From positions 140,984-204,983 of the forward strand of contig JAJXZT010000048.1 of the NCBI GenBank assembly GCA_021779935.1: a stretch of 64,000 bases of DNA, read 5' to 3'. Of this stretch, positions 1 to 8,635 are shown piece after piece. The notes beneath the pieces were generated by a model that had not been told where the DNA came from, did no database searches, and worked only from the letters and a program-made list of their open reading frames with translations. The stretch is from Acidobacteriota bacterium. Lineage in GTDB: Bacteria > Acidobacteriota > Terriglobia > Terriglobales > Acidobacteriaceae. A program made the translations under genes and the position numbers. Every line of letters starts with the position of its first letter. Position 1 is the first letter of the stretch.

Positions 1-114
1 ACACCGTACATCCGCGGCCTGTAATCGAGAAGTTACACTGAAAACGGTCTCGCGAAAAGGTTTCTAGTCCACTGACGAACCGGGCGAAGCGGGTCCAATT
101 TGTGGAGGAGCACG
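1..114. other. left edge, no gene seen
   Basis: I see no coding signal or RNA gene in these bases. They end in the ribosome-binding site GGAGGAG (104-110) of the first gene, so they probably hold its promoter or the tail of a gene lying outside the window. Confidence 0.5.
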
Positions 115-405
115 ATGCAGACGTGGAAGAAGGCGGTAGTCTTTGGTTCGCTTGGGGCTGGGACGGTGCTGGCGATCTCCGGCCGGAGGCCTGTTGGACT
201 TGCTCTGATGGCGGGCGGGCTCGCACTGCTGGCGTCCGAGTACCCGGAGAAATTTGAGGCAGTGTGGGAGAATGCGCCGGAATATGTGACCCGCGCCAGC
301 CAGATCTTTGCGGCTTTTTCGAAAGTCAGCGAGAAATACGCGCAAGAGGCGGAGCGCCGTAGCATGGAACCCATCTCCGCGATGAGCGAAGAGTACGCTG
401 GCTGA
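115..405 (+). CDS. small hydrophobic protein of unknown function
   Basis: A 96-residue protein I do not recognise. ATG 115 is chosen because GGAGGAG (104-110) sits four bases before it; an in-frame TTG at 100 would put that site inside the gene. Two short glycine/alanine-rich hydrophobic stretches (about residues 7-22 and 26-43) suggest a membrane hairpin. The remaining half is charged and amphipathic (about 45-90), which would suit a peripheral or coiled segment. It is monocistronic and co-oriented with the regulator downstream. No function is proposed. Confidence 0.6.
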   Translation: MQTWKKAVVFGSLGAGTVLAISGRRPVGLALMAGGLALLASEYPEKFEAVWENAPEYVTRASQIFAAFSKVSEKYAQEAERRSMEPISAMSEEYAG

Positions 406-606
406 TCCAGCTTTAGCATTCTTGTAAGCCGCCAGCCGCCTCCGGGCGTTGGTTTTGGGGCAAGAATGAACCTGTCAGGGTGGCGATTGTCCGTCGGTAG
501 GCGGCGGATGGATTGATGCCTTTCATATCCAAAGTCCAGTTCACACCCAGCCTAAGGCTGAACGAAAGTACTCCAAAAGCTGAGAATTTGGCGCGCAGCA
601 GTACAC

Positions 607-633
607 TGTCCATTAGGACAATGCCCATTGTCC
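607..633. promoter_or_regulatory. TGTCC palindromic operator candidate
   Basis: Three TGTCC/GGACA half-sites lie in a row: TGTCC 607-611, then the perfect dyad GGACAATG-CC-CATTGTCC 616-633. They end about 64 bases before the start of the LuxR-type gene. LuxR-family regulators bind such dyads as dimers, so autoregulation is a reasonable inference, but any other regulator could own the site. Confidence 0.5.
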
Positions 634-696
634 GATGATATTTTGAACCATCGGCTAAATATCGATATTCTACGTGCATCTCGACAAGGGGCGATC

Positions 697-1353
697 ATGA
701 AACCTGCTCCCACAAAGAAGATCTCAATTCGCATCGCGGTAGTTGAAAGCGATCCTTTGCGTTTTATCGGCTTTCGCGCACTTTTCGACTCGCAGCCAGA
801 GTTGGAACTGATCTCGGCCACCGTGCCCGAGATTGGGACTCGCGAGAATGTTGACCTCATCCTGCTGGGAAGTCGCGGACAGCAGAACCTGTTTGACGTA
901 ATGGCCAGTTTGAAGGCGGCACGGCCGGATTTGCGCATCATTGTGACCGGCACCGGCGCCGACGATGAGACGATTCTCAAGGCCTTGGCTGCGGGCGCAA
1001 AGGGCTATGTCGACGAGGGGACGACTGCGGCGGAGTTCGTGCAGGCGATCCAGGTGGTACATCAAGGGTCGGTTTGGGCTCCGCGGCGGGTACTCTCCAT
1101 GTTCATCGAACGAGTCACATCCTCTCCGGGACGCATCTTCCCAGCAGGACGGGTATCATTCACGGATCGCGAGAAGGAAGTACTGGAATTGCTGGTGGCC
1201 GGCCGGTCCAATAAGGAGATCGGAGCCGCACTCGGGATCGAGGAGCGTACGGTGAAGGCGCACGTGGCGAAATTGATGCGTAAGGTGGGGGTGCAGAACA
1301 GAATCGCGCTCTCGGTGCATGCAATTACGCATTCACTGGTCTCAAACAAGTAA
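697..1353 (+). CDS. LuxR/NarL-type regulator with pseudo-receiver
   Basis: A 218-residue DNA-binding regulator. ATG 697 follows AAGGGG (686-691); the in-frame extension upstream to 628 has no such site and would overlap the operator palindrome. Residues about 12-125 have the receiver fold (acidic E17/D19), but the beta-3 position that normally carries the phospho-accepting Asp reads LILLGSRG, with Gly at about residue 58. The beta-5 Lys is also replaced (GYVDE). Residues about 150-213 form a clear GerE/LuxR helix-turn-helix (FTDREKEVLELL...SNKEIG...TVKAHVAKLMRKVGV). Control by aspartyl phosphorylation is therefore unlikely; activity may depend on abundance, partners or ligand. The target is unknown. 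Confidence 0.85.
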   Translation: MKPAPTKKISIRIAVVESDPLRFIGFRALFDSQPELELISATVPEIGTRENVDLILLGSRGQQNLFDVMASLKAARPDLRIIVTGTGADDETILKALAAGAKGYVDEGTTAAEFVQAIQVVHQGSVWAPRRVLSMFIERVTSSPGRIFPAGRVSFTDREKEVLELLVAGRSNKEIGAALGIEERTVKAHVAKLMRKVGVQNRIALSVHAITHSLVSNK

Positions 1354-1697
1354 TTTGCGATATGTACCTTCGGGATAGCTGTTGTTACTAAAGTACAATG
1401 GCTATCAGGACGACTAACTTAAAGAACGACAGTGACTTGTCAAAGTTCTCAAAGGTGGGCATACTCTTTTCACCTACCACAGAACCTGGGAGACGGGGTT
1501 GGAATTGGTTACGAGGGTCACCAATTCCAGCCCTTTTCCATTTCAAGTAATTTTCCTCCCGTTTATTACGCGCCACAGCAAGACGACGCCGAAGAGTAAC
1601 GCGGCGTGACGTGTTTAATTGAGCTACTGTGAATGTAAGATATGCTACGTCCGAATGGGCGGGCGTAGCTTCGGTGACTTTGGAGGATGTGCAGAAC
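1354..1697. other. 344-bp intergenic region, probable promoter
   Basis: No gene or RNA is supported. It contains a weak dyad (ACGCCG 1586-1591 / CGGCGT 1602-1607), and GGAGG (1682-1686) precedes the next start. The long open frame on the opposite strand here is a shadow that runs on through the SYLF gene. Confidence 0.5.
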
Positions 1698-2396
1698 ATG
1701 AGAAGGATAAGTGCGGTCATTTCCATATTTTTAATGCTCATATTGTTGGGTGGCGTTGCGATGGCCAGCGATCGTGGCGACGACATTATGAGGTTGCAGG
1801 GCGCAGCTGATGTTCTCAGCGAAGTGATGGGCGCGCCGGATGGCGGTGTCCCTGCTGAAGTGATTGGAGATGCCAAGTGCATCGCGATTGTCCCTTCGAT
1901 GAAGAAGGGTGGACTGGGATTTGGAGCGTCGTACGGCAAGGGCGTTGCAAGCTGCCGCACGGCAAAAGGATGGAGCGCCCCGGCGTTCTTCGCGGTAAAG
2001 GGCGGCAGTTTCGGATTCCAGATCGGCGTGCAGGAAGTTGACCTGGTGATGCTGATCATGAACGACAACGGCATGCGCAACCTGCTGGCGAGCAAGTTCA
2101 AACTGGGAGCAGACGCAAGTGTGGCTGCCGGCCCGGTAGGCCGCCAGGCGGAGGGAGCTACCGACTGGAAGATGCGCGCGCAGGTTCTGACTTATTCACG
2201 CGCACGAGGCATATTCGCGGGCATCAGCCTGAGCGGCGCCGTGATTACTCAGCACCAGGACGACACACGCGCGTTCTATGGGCGCATGGTACCGTTCCGC
2301 ACGATTCTCACAGGACGAATTGCTCCGCCGAGAGAATCCGAGGCGTGGCTGAACGCATTACGCAAGTATGCGGGTGCGGGGGTAGACAAGCGGTAA
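1698..2396 (+). CDS. secreted SYLF/Ysc84-domain lipid-binding protein
   Basis: A 232-residue protein. The chosen ATG (1698) gives a classical signal peptide: RR near the N-terminus, a hydrophobic core at 4-20 and AMA (21-23) before the probable cleavage. The mature part matches the SYLF (Ysc84) family: A-D-V-L-S-E near its start, CIAIVPSMKKGGLGFGASYGKG, and repeated G-x-Q-x-G and V-x-L-L-I motifs (FGFQIGVQEVDLVMLIMN). Family members bind phosphoinositides or other lipids; bacterial roles are poorly known. It is monocistronic, with its own terminator right after. In-frame upstream starts (from 1629) would bury the signal peptide and are rejected. Confidence 0.85.
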   Translation: MRRISAVISIFLMLILLGGVAMASDRGDDIMRLQGAADVLSEVMGAPDGGVPAEVIGDAKCIAIVPSMKKGGLGFGASYGKGVASCRTAKGWSAPAFFAVKGGSFGFQIGVQEVDLVMLIMNDNGMRNLLASKFKLGADASVAAGPVGRQAEGATDWKMRAQVLTYSRARGIFAGISLSGAVITQHQDDTRAFYGRMVPFRTILTGRIAPPRESEAWLNALRKYAGAGVDKR

Positions 2397-2415
2397 GAAT
2401 AAAATTTGGATACGA

Positions 2416-2448
2416 AGGGGCGGCTTGCGGGTCGCCTCTTTTGTGTTT
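2416..2448 (+). terminator. rho-independent terminator after the SYLF gene
   Basis: Stem AGGGGCG (2416-2422) with CGCCTCT (2433-2439), seven pairs including one G-U, a 10-base loop and a T-rich tail. It lies 20 bases past the stop codon. Confidence 0.65.
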
Positions 2449-2474
2449 ATGGGTTTGACATCGATTTTTAGCAG

Positions 2475-3395
2475 ATGTTAACTTCGGGATTCTCCATGCG
2501 AGACCGCTTGGAATATGCGCCGGTTTGGCTCATTGCACAGATACTGCGCGTGCTGCCTCGTCCATTGGCGCGTGCGGTGGCGATTTCGCTGGCCCACCTG
2601 ATCAGGCTGCTGCACCGTAGACTGCACCGGGTGGGGATGCGGAACCTTGGCCTGGCATTCCCAGAGAAAACCGAGGCGGAGCGCAAGCGGATCCTGCGGG
2701 GTGTGTATACCTCACTAGGCAGGCTGCTGGCCGAATTCTCAAAACTCCCTTCCTATACCAAGCAAAACGTGGCGAATGTGGCCATCCATGACGGCCTGGA
2801 GAATTACCTGGCTGCCAGCGCACGTGGCAAGGGCGTCCTCTTTATGACGGCCCATTTCGGCGGTTGGGAAGTGGGATCGTTCGTGCACTCCCTGCTCGGA
2901 TACCCCCACAATCTAATCGTCCGCGATCTCGACAATCCCTACCTCGACTCAATGGTACGCAACCTTCGAACCATGCACGGGAACAAGACATTCGATAAGG
3001 ACGAGTTCGCGCGAGGACTGCTGGCAGCCATGCGTCGAGGCGAGACAGTAGGTGTCCTGATGGACACGAACATGACGCCTCCGCAGGGAGTCTTCGTCGA
3101 TTTCTTCGGTATTCCGGCCTGCACCCCGAGCGGCGTTGCGCGAGTCGCGATGCACACTGGAGCAGCGGTGCTACCGGCGTTTACGATTTGGGACAAAAAA
3201 CTTGGAAAATATCGCATCCGATTTGAACCGGCAGTGCCGGCGATTTGCACGGGAGATGCTGACGCCGACGCGCTGGCGAACACGGCGGCCTACACGAAAG
3301 TCATTGAGCGATTTGTAAGGGAATATCCCGACCAGTGGTTATGGGTTCACCGCCGGTGGAAGACAAGGCCGGAGGGCGAACCTCCTCTCTACTGA
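2475..3395 (+). CDS. LpxL/HtrB-type lipid A acyltransferase
   Basis: A 306-residue inner-membrane acyltransferase of the LpxL/LpxM family, which adds secondary acyl chains to lipid A precursors or other lysolipids. The catalytic HX4E motif is visible as H127-FGGW-E132 in MTAHFGGWEVGS. The family blocks R-D-x-D-N-P (about 152) and GVLMDTNMTPPQG (about 195) and the C-terminal WLWVHRRWKTRP are present. The N-terminal region is hydrophobic (about 14-45), fitting the usual membrane anchor. The ATG at 2496 (MRDRLEYAP) is an equally possible start; neither has a strong ribosome site. The lpxD gene follows 53 bases later, which supports the lipid A role. Exact substrate and acyl chain cannot be read from sequence. 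Confidence 0.88.
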   Translation: MLTSGFSMRDRLEYAPVWLIAQILRVLPRPLARAVAISLAHLIRLLHRRLHRVGMRNLGLAFPEKTEAERKRILRGVYTSLGRLLAEFSKLPSYTKQNVANVAIHDGLENYLAASARGKGVLFMTAHFGGWEVGSFVHSLLGYPHNLIVRDLDNPYLDSMVRNLRTMHGNKTFDKDEFARGLLAAMRRGETVGVLMDTNMTPPQGVFVDFFGIPACTPSGVARVAMHTGAAVLPAFTIWDKKLGKYRIRFEPAVPAICTGDADADALANTAAYTKVIERFVREYPDQWLWVHRRWKTRPEGEPPLY

Positions 3396-3448
3396 ACTGG
3401 CGACGAGTTCCGGTTGCAGTGTTCGTGGCGTTCCGGTAGAAAGGGCGC

Positions 3449-4453
3449 ATGCGATTACGTGAACTGGCGGAACGAATCGGCGCAACTCTGCACGGCAATG
3501 GTGACATTGAGATTCGAAACGTTTCGAGCATCGCACCGGCGACTCTCGCGGATGTGGTGTTCGTGGACGATGTGCGCTTCCTGGAGCAGGCACTCGAATG
3601 TGGTGCGGGCGCGGTGATTGCACGGGAAAGCGATCTGCCTGCGAATGCGGATACGATCGGCAAGCCGATGCTGATCCATGCGAACCCCAGATTGGCTTTT
3701 GCCCGTGCCGCTGAAGCGCTACGAAGGGCTGAGGCCGTTCCGGGATTTGTCCATCCGACGGCATTGATTGAACAGAATGTGGAAATCGCTGCCGATGCAC
3801 GGATTGAAGCATACGCAGTGATCGGAAGGGATTGCCGCGTCGGCGCCAGAAGCCACGTTGGATCGGGATGTATCCTTGGCGCCGGCGTGACGCTCGGCGA
3901 GGACTGCGACCTGGTGGCGCGAGTGACGATTTATGCGGGCGCGGCCCTGGGCAATCGCGTGGTAGTGCATGCCGGGGCAGTGCTGGGCAGCGACGGATTC
4001 GGATTCGCTCGCGACCCGGAGAGCGGACGCTACGTGAAGTTTCCGCAGATCGGACGGCTGCGCATCGAGGATGACGTGGAGATCGGAGCGAATGCCACAA
4101 TCGATCGAGGCGCGCTGGGCGAGACGGTCATCGGACGCGGGACGAAACTCGACAACATGGTGCACATCGGTCACAACGCGCAACTGGGCGAGAATGTCGT
4201 GATCGCCGCGCAATCGGGTGTATCGGGCAGCGCGGTGCTTGAGCGCGATGTGCTGGTCGGTGGGCAGGTGGGAATTGCAGATCACGTGCGCATCGAAGAA
4301 GGCGCGATCCTGGGAGCGCAGAGCGGCATTCCGACGAAGAAGGTGATTCGAGGCAAGGGCATTGTCTTCTGGGGAACGCCGGCGCGTCCGATTGCGGAAT
4401 ATCTGAGGGAACTGGCGGTGTTGTCGCGGCTTGCACGAAAGAAGAGAGAGTAA
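3449..4453 (+). CDS. lpxD: UDP-3-O-acylglucosamine N-acyltransferase
   Basis: LpxD transfers a hydroxyacyl chain from acyl-ACP to UDP-3-O-acylglucosamine, the third step of lipid A synthesis, in the cytoplasm. At 334 residues it has the usual length. Residues 1-100 form the uridine-binding domain. Residues about 101-300 are left-handed parallel beta-helix hexapeptide repeats (for example [18 protein letters not shown]). The catalytic His is H242 in [20 protein letters not shown]-terminal helix (about 313-334) follows. It is co-oriented with the LpxL-type gene and is followed after 4 bases by a P-loop gene. The usual lpxA/fabZ neighbours are absent, so lipid A genes are dispersed in this genome. 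Confidence 0.95.
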   Translation: MRLRELAERIGATLHGNGDIEIRNVSSIAPATLADVVFVDDVRFLEQALECGAGAVIARESDLPANADTIGKPMLIHANPRLAFARAAEALRRAEAVPGFVHPTALIEQNVEIAADARIEAYAVIGRDCRVGARSHVGSGCILGAGVTLGEDCDLVARVTIYAGAALGNRVVVHAGAVLGSDGFGFARDPESGRYVKFPQIGRLRIEDDVEIGANATIDRGALGETVIGRGTKLDNMVHIGHNAQLGENVVIAAQSGVSGSAVLERDVLVGGQVGIADHVRIEEGAILGAQSGIPTKKVIRGKGIVFWGTPARPIAEYLRELAVLSRLARKKRE

Positions 4454-4457
4454 AGCA

Positions 4458-5057
4458 ATGGCGGTTGTGGTGGTCGGCGGACAGGCGCGCAGAGTCGGAA
4501 AGACAAGCGTGGTCTGCGGCCTGATTGCCGCCATGCCGGAGCGGCGCTGGACGGCGATCAAAATTACTCAGCACGGGCATCACATCTGCGCGGGAGACGG
4601 CGGTCGCTGCGACTGCGCAACGCCGGACCACAGTTTTGCAATCACCGAAGAACGCGACAGCACGGGGACGAACGACACGTCGCGATACCTGCAGTCAGGA
4701 GCCATAGGGTCGTTCTGGCTGCGTGCGCGTCCGGGAAGCCTCGCAAAGGCCATGCCGCGAGTGCGAGAGATCATCGGCGAGGCGGAGAACGTTATCATTG
4801 AATCCAACAGCGTAATGGCTTTCCTGCATCCGGATATTTATCTCGTGGTACTCGATCCGAAGACAGAAGAATTCAAGCCATCCGTGCTCGAGTTTCTTGG
4901 CCGTGCTTCGGCATTGCTGGTACATCAGGGTGTGCCCGTACTGCAGGGTTTGGACACTCAACTTCTGCATGCAAAGCCGGTGTTTGCGATTACGCGGAAT
5001 GCATACGTGACGCCGGCGGTGGTGGATTTTGTGAGAGGATCGCGGAAAGTGCAGTAG
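4458..5057 (+). CDS. P-loop NTPase, MobB/BioD-like, unknown role
   Basis: A 199-residue protein starting at ATG 4458, four bases after the lpxD stop; an in-frame start at 4431 would overlap lpxD. The N-terminus carries a deviant Walker A, GGQARRVGKTS (7-17), with five rather than four residues between G and GKT as in dethiobiotin synthetase and CobQ-like P-loops. Three cysteines (C44, C51, C53; CAGDGGRCDC) and nearby histidines could bind metal. NVIIESNSVMAFLHPD (about 115) resembles the Walker B segment of MobB-type proteins. It is probably translationally coupled to lpxD, but no link to lipid A is obvious. A MobB-like cofactor-delivery role is only a guess. Confidence 0.75.
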   Translation: MAVVVVGGQARRVGKTSVVCGLIAAMPERRWTAIKITQHGHHICAGDGGRCDCATPDHSFAITEERDSTGTNDTSRYLQSGAIGSFWLRARPGSLAKAMPRVREIIGEAENVIIESNSVMAFLHPDIYLVVLDPKTEEFKPSVLEFLGRASALLVHQGVPVLQGLDTQLLHAKPVFAITRNAYVTPAVVDFVRGSRKVQ

Positions 5058-5101
5058 ACGGGCAAGCAAAGCTTCGGGTGAAATTTGGGCAAGGTGTATA
5101 A

Positions 5102-5992
5102 ATGGGCCACGGTAGTCGGGGGAATCTGATGCGAGATTTTCAGGTGCTGTTCGAGCACGGCGAGCACGCAGAGTTGCTCGATCCCGTTTATGCCTCGTAT
5201 GGGCGTCTGGGGTTTCCTGCGCCTCCCGACGGCCGCCCGTGGATCTACGCTAACTTTGTACAGTCGCTGGACGGGATTGTGTCGTTGCTTGGACCGGATG
5301 CTTCGGGCGGCGACATAGCGCAATCGCCGGACGATCGATGGCTGATGGATCTGTTGCGAGCGCATGCCGACGCCGTGCTGATGGGGATCAAAACGCTCAT
5401 CCAGGAGACGGCACTCGGACGTCCGCGGCCGCGCGGGCCCGTCTTCCGCATCGTGGAGCCGACTCTGCAACAACTGCGTCAGAAACTGCATCTCGGTCCG
5501 GAGCGGAATATTTTCGTGACGGCATCGACGAAACTTCATCTGGACGACTTCGCTGTTTTTGACGGCGACAAAGTCGAGCCGGTGATTCTGACCACTGAAG
5601 AGGGGGCAGCCGCGCTGCAGCCACAAATGGAGAGTCATCCCAGGGTGCGCGTGATGGCCGCTGGAAGAGGGTCGCTGGTGGACCTGCCGCTGGCCATGCA
5701 GCGACTACGCGAGGAATTCGGCATTCGGCGTCTGCTTTGCGAGGGTGGGCCGACGCTTTATGCGAATCTGCTGAGGGAAAGTCTTATCGACGAGAAATTC
5801 CTGACGATTTCGCCGGTGGAAGCCGGACAGGCCGTGCCGCCCGGACAACAGGCCGAAGGCGGCCCAGGACTTCGGCCAACCGTCATGCCCGGTCCCGGCT
5901 TCACCAAGGACCAGCTTGTCCACTGGCAGTGGTTGAGTTGCCGAAAGATCGGCGACTATCAATTCAATCGCTATCGCGTTCGGCGAGACTAA
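5102..5992 (+). CDS. RibD C-terminal (DHFR-fold) reductase
   Basis: A 296-residue protein with the RibD_C / dihydrofolate-reductase fold, which reduces pyrimidine intermediates or pteridine-like substrates with NADPH. Visible family blocks are P-W-I-Y-A-N-F-V-Q-S-L-D-G (about 45), DAVLMGIKTLIQE (about 93), RNIFVTASTKL (about 138) and RRLLCEGGPTLYANLL (about 215). There is no N-terminal deaminase domain, so it is a stand-alone reductase and not full RibD. ATG 5102 has AAGGTG about 6 bases upstream. It overlaps the stop of the convergent permease gene by 4 bases. The substrate is not deducible. Confidence 0.85.
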   Translation: MGHGSRGNLMRDFQVLFEHGEHAELLDPVYASYGRLGFPAPPDGRPWIYANFVQSLDGIVSLLGPDASGGDIAQSPDDRWLMDLLRAHADAVLMGIKTLIQETALGRPRPRGPVFRIVEPTLQQLRQKLHLGPERNIFVTASTKLHLDDFAVFDGDKVEPVILTTEEGAAALQPQMESHPRVRVMAAGRGSLVDLPLAMQRLREEFGIRRLLCEGGPTLYANLLRESLIDEKFLTISPVEAGQAVPPGQQAEGGPGLRPTVMPGPGFTKDQLVHWQWLSCRKIGDYQFNRYRVRRD

Positions 5993-8349
5993 GGTTTCAG
6001 AATCGGAGGCGTCTGCGGCTGGCCGGGATCGCGTGGTTTCGGACGTCCCAACTCTCCCTTGGCGCGCCGCTCCTCCAATCTCTGCAATTCCGTCAGGATC
6101 GACTCCCTGTCTGTCACGGTGTAATCGTGGGCGAAGCGCGTCAGCGCCATCGTGACGAGGTCGGAGTGGTGCACGTTTTCAAGGCCCTTGGTGCGCGTGA
6201 CGTCCAGCCATAGACGATGCACGAGGTGCACGTCCTCGGTGCGGATTGACGGGCTGTGCGGACCAATGCGGAAAGTCTCGACTTCGCCATCAGGGCGAAC
6301 TACCTGGAACAGCATCTGGCGCTTCGGCTCTGGCATGGCCTCCCACGCATGGCCGAGATTGAATGCCTGCTCCTGCGCATTCATTTTCGTAGACAGTCCG
6401 GCGACGATGGCGGATGACTCGAGGGCGTTCGCCGTCTGCACAATTGCGGACCAGACATCGCGGGCCGGGACGACGAGCAGGGCAATGTGCTTGCCGTAGC
6501 TTTCGGCGATGCTGACGGCGCGCGTGAAGAGAGTCTGCTCGTAATCACTGAAAATCTGATCCATGGACAGGTCGTACTCGGCGCTGCCGGGACCCGTGAG
6601 TCGCGCGGCAAGAACGACGACATCCTGCTCGACGTTGTGTGCGAGAACCCACTTCAGGTGGTTGAGAGTGTTATAGTCGCGAACCGCGATCAGGATGCTG
6701 CCTGGACGTATGCCAACGCCCTGCGTGTCCACCTGGTCGCGGTGCAGGAGTTGAAATTGCTCCTGCATCTGCTGCTCCGTGTGGGCAAACTTGCTCCGGT
6801 TGACGCGCTCCGACACCAGGAAGATCACGAAGAAGATAGCGGTAAATGCCAAGCCGGCAACCGTGGCAATTGACTTGGTAAACAGGTTGACGATCGCCGT
6901 GGTGAAAAGCACCATGAAGACCGACAAGAGTCCAATGGGAATCTCGCGTCCGGCGACGGTGATGTTCGGCGGAACCTTCCAGCCGCGAGCACCCTTGAAC
7001 TTGAAGCGCAAGACGAGCATCGCCAGGCTGTTGAAGGTGAAGCTCCAGATGACGCCGAAAGCATACGCCTCGCCCAGCATATAGACATCGCCGCGGCTCG
7101 CGATGATGGTGAACAACTGCATTCCGACAACGAGATTGATGATGCGGAAGCTGGTTCCAAATCGCTTGTGGGGCTTGCGGAACCACTCGGTCAGCACGCC
7201 ATCCTCGGAGACGCGGTTCAACACGCCGTTGGAACCGACGATGGCGGTGTTGATGGCTCCCGAGAGGATGAGGAAACCGACCAGCACGACGAATGTCTGG
7301 AAGAGAAGCTTGAGGAAGTTCGGCCCCACTTCGTACATCGCCAGACCGCTGATCAGGTTATCCGAATATTGCGCCACCCGAACGTTGTCCGGGATGATCA
7401 TCACGGCGAGCAGGGAAACGAGTCCGGTGAAGACGAAGCTGTAAATGGCAATGACAACGGCTGCGCGCTTCAGGTTCTTCAGCTTGGGGTGAGCAAGTTC
7501 GCGGTTGACCTGCGCCAGCGATTCCTCGCCGCTCATGGCCAGCACGGAGTGCCCGAAGGCAATCATGATCCCGAAGAGACCGAGTAGGTGCGCAAACTGC
7601 GTGTGCTTCAGGAAGCCGAGAGCCGATTCGCTGAAGTGGAGATTACTTGGGATGGGAAGCGGAGGGAGCTGCCAGTGTGCGGCGTTGTTGGCCGGCTTGC
7701 CGATGAGCAGCGTGAGGGCTGACCAGCCAAGCAGAAGCACCACCATGACCGTGGTGATCTGCATGACGCGCAACGCCTTTTCACTCGATTCCTGGATGCC
7801 CTTGGTGTTTTCCCACCAGTAGTAGAGGGTGACCGCAACGGCCAAAACCACGGCAGTCAGGTTCTCGTTGATATGAGGGGCCCCGCCGAAAATGTGGTGA
7901 ACGGCGACGGGAACCCATCCGGCCGCGTCGGCGGTGGCGAGCCATTTGTTGACCAGTCCGGCGATGTAATGTCCGGCAGAAACACCCGAGATTGGACCGG
8001 TAAGGATGTAATCGAACATCAGCGCCGATACGCTGATTTTGGCAAGCGTTCCGCCGAGAGCTTCTTTAACGACTCTGTAGACTCCGCCGCGAACGAACAT
8101 CGAGCAGCTCTCGACGTAGACGGCCCGCACGGCGAACGAAAAGACCATGACGCCGATGATGAACCAGGGAGCGGCTTTACCCACGGCCTGCTCGGCGATG
8201 CCCGCAGCGTAAAAGGCGGAGGATCCGAGGTCGTTCAGGACGATGGCCGCGGCGCGCCAGAAGGAGATAAACGTCAGCATCACCGAGGTGGCAACGACGA
8301 TGCGTACGCGCGTAGATCCTGGCTTGATAGCGGTTGAATCCGAAGCCAT
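5989..8349 (-). CDS. APC-family permease with USP-like C-terminal domain
   Basis: A 786-residue membrane transporter. Residues about 15-500 carry the hydrophobic segments of an amino acid/polyamine/organocation permease (for example FISFWRAAAIVLNDLGSSAFY and GHSVLAMSGEESLAQVNREL). Residues about 560-700 are cytoplasmic and universal-stress-protein-like, with an I-A-V-R-D strand near its start and a later VAGLSTK strand. A proline-rich tail ends the protein. APC permeases with such appended domains are usually thought to be gated or regulated through the soluble domain; substrates vary widely (amino acids, polyamines, K+) and none is evident here. A 56-residue membrane protein lies just upstream on the same strand. 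Confidence 0.88.
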   Translation of the reverse strand: MASDSTAIKPGSTRVRIVVATSVMLTFISFWRAAAIVLNDLGSSAFYAAGIAEQAVGKAAPWFIIGVMVFSFAVRAVYVESCSMFVRGGVYRVVKEALGGTLAKISVSALMFDYILTGPISGVSAGHYIAGLVNKWLATADAAGWVPVAVHHIFGGAPHINENLTAVVLAVAVTLYYWWENTKGIQESSEKALRVMQITTVMVVLLLGWSALTLLIGKPANNAAHWQLPPLPIPSNLHFSESALGFLKHTQFAHLLGLFGIMIAFGHSVLAMSGEESLAQVNRELAHPKLKNLKRAAVVIAIYSFVFTGLVSLLAVMIIPDNVRVAQYSDNLISGLAMYEVGPNFLKLLFQTFVVLVGFLILSGAINTAIVGSNGVLNRVSEDGVLTEWFRKPHKRFGTSFRIINLVVGMQLFTIIASRGDVYMLGEAYAFGVIWSFTFNSLAMLVLRFKFKGARGWKVPPNITVAGREIPIGLLSVFMVLFTTAIVNLFTKSIATVAGLAFTAIFFVIFLVSERVNRSKFAHTEQQMQEQFQLLHRDQVDTQGVGIRPGSILIAVRDYNTLNHLKWVLAHNVEQDVVVLAARLTGPGSAEYDLSMDQIFSDYEQTLFTRAVSIAESYGKHIALLVVPARDVWSAIVQTANALESSAIVAGLSTKMNAQEQAFNLGHAWEAMPEPKRQMLFQVVRPDGEVETFRIGPHSPSIRTEDVHLVHRLWLDVTRTKGLENVHHSDLVTMALTRFAHDYTVTDRESILTELQRLEERRAKGELGRPKPRDPGQPQTPPILKP

Positions 8350-8375
8350 GTTGGGGTCCTGTATCGTCAGCGGGA

Positions 8376-8546
8376 TTACCTCAGATTATGGTCGCCGCCC
8401 ACGGGGGTGTCGGGCGCGTCGTCCTTTTGAAATATTGTTTCCAAATCTTCAACACCGCTGATGAGTACAACCACGAGCGAGCCGGCTGCCCCAATGAAAA
8501 ACAGAAACTCGAGGAGGCGTACGCACACTGTTACGATTCCATTCAT
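8376..8546 (-). CDS. small single-pass membrane protein
   Basis: A 56-residue protein starting at the internal ATG (8546): residues 3-31 form one strong hydrophobic helix (LLEFLFFIGAAGSLVVVLI), followed by a short acidic tail. A longer 70-residue reading adds 14 unlikely residues. It ends 27 bases before the APC permease start on the same strand, so the two are probably co-transcribed, and it may be a small accessory subunit. I do not recognise a family. Confidence 0.55.
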   Translation of the reverse strand: MNGIVTVCVRLLEFLFFIGAAGSLVVVLISGVEDLETIFQKDDAPDTPVGGDHNLR

Positions 8547-8635
8547 ACCGCGCTCATCATATAAAGATGCCACGTTGGTTGCAAACACGTTTGTAGAGAG
8601 CCGGGAGAAAAAGGCAGGGTCTGGTAGACTGTCGC

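Noticed and set aside
589..604. TGGCGCG as a sigma-54 promoter before the LuxR-type gene
   Set aside because: The -24 half fits, but the -12 position at the required distance reads TA instead of GC.
1388..2101. A 237-residue minus-strand frame across the SYLF gene and its upstream gap
   Set aside because: Shadow frame; the + strand gene has a signal peptide and family motifs, and the gap part has no ribosome site.
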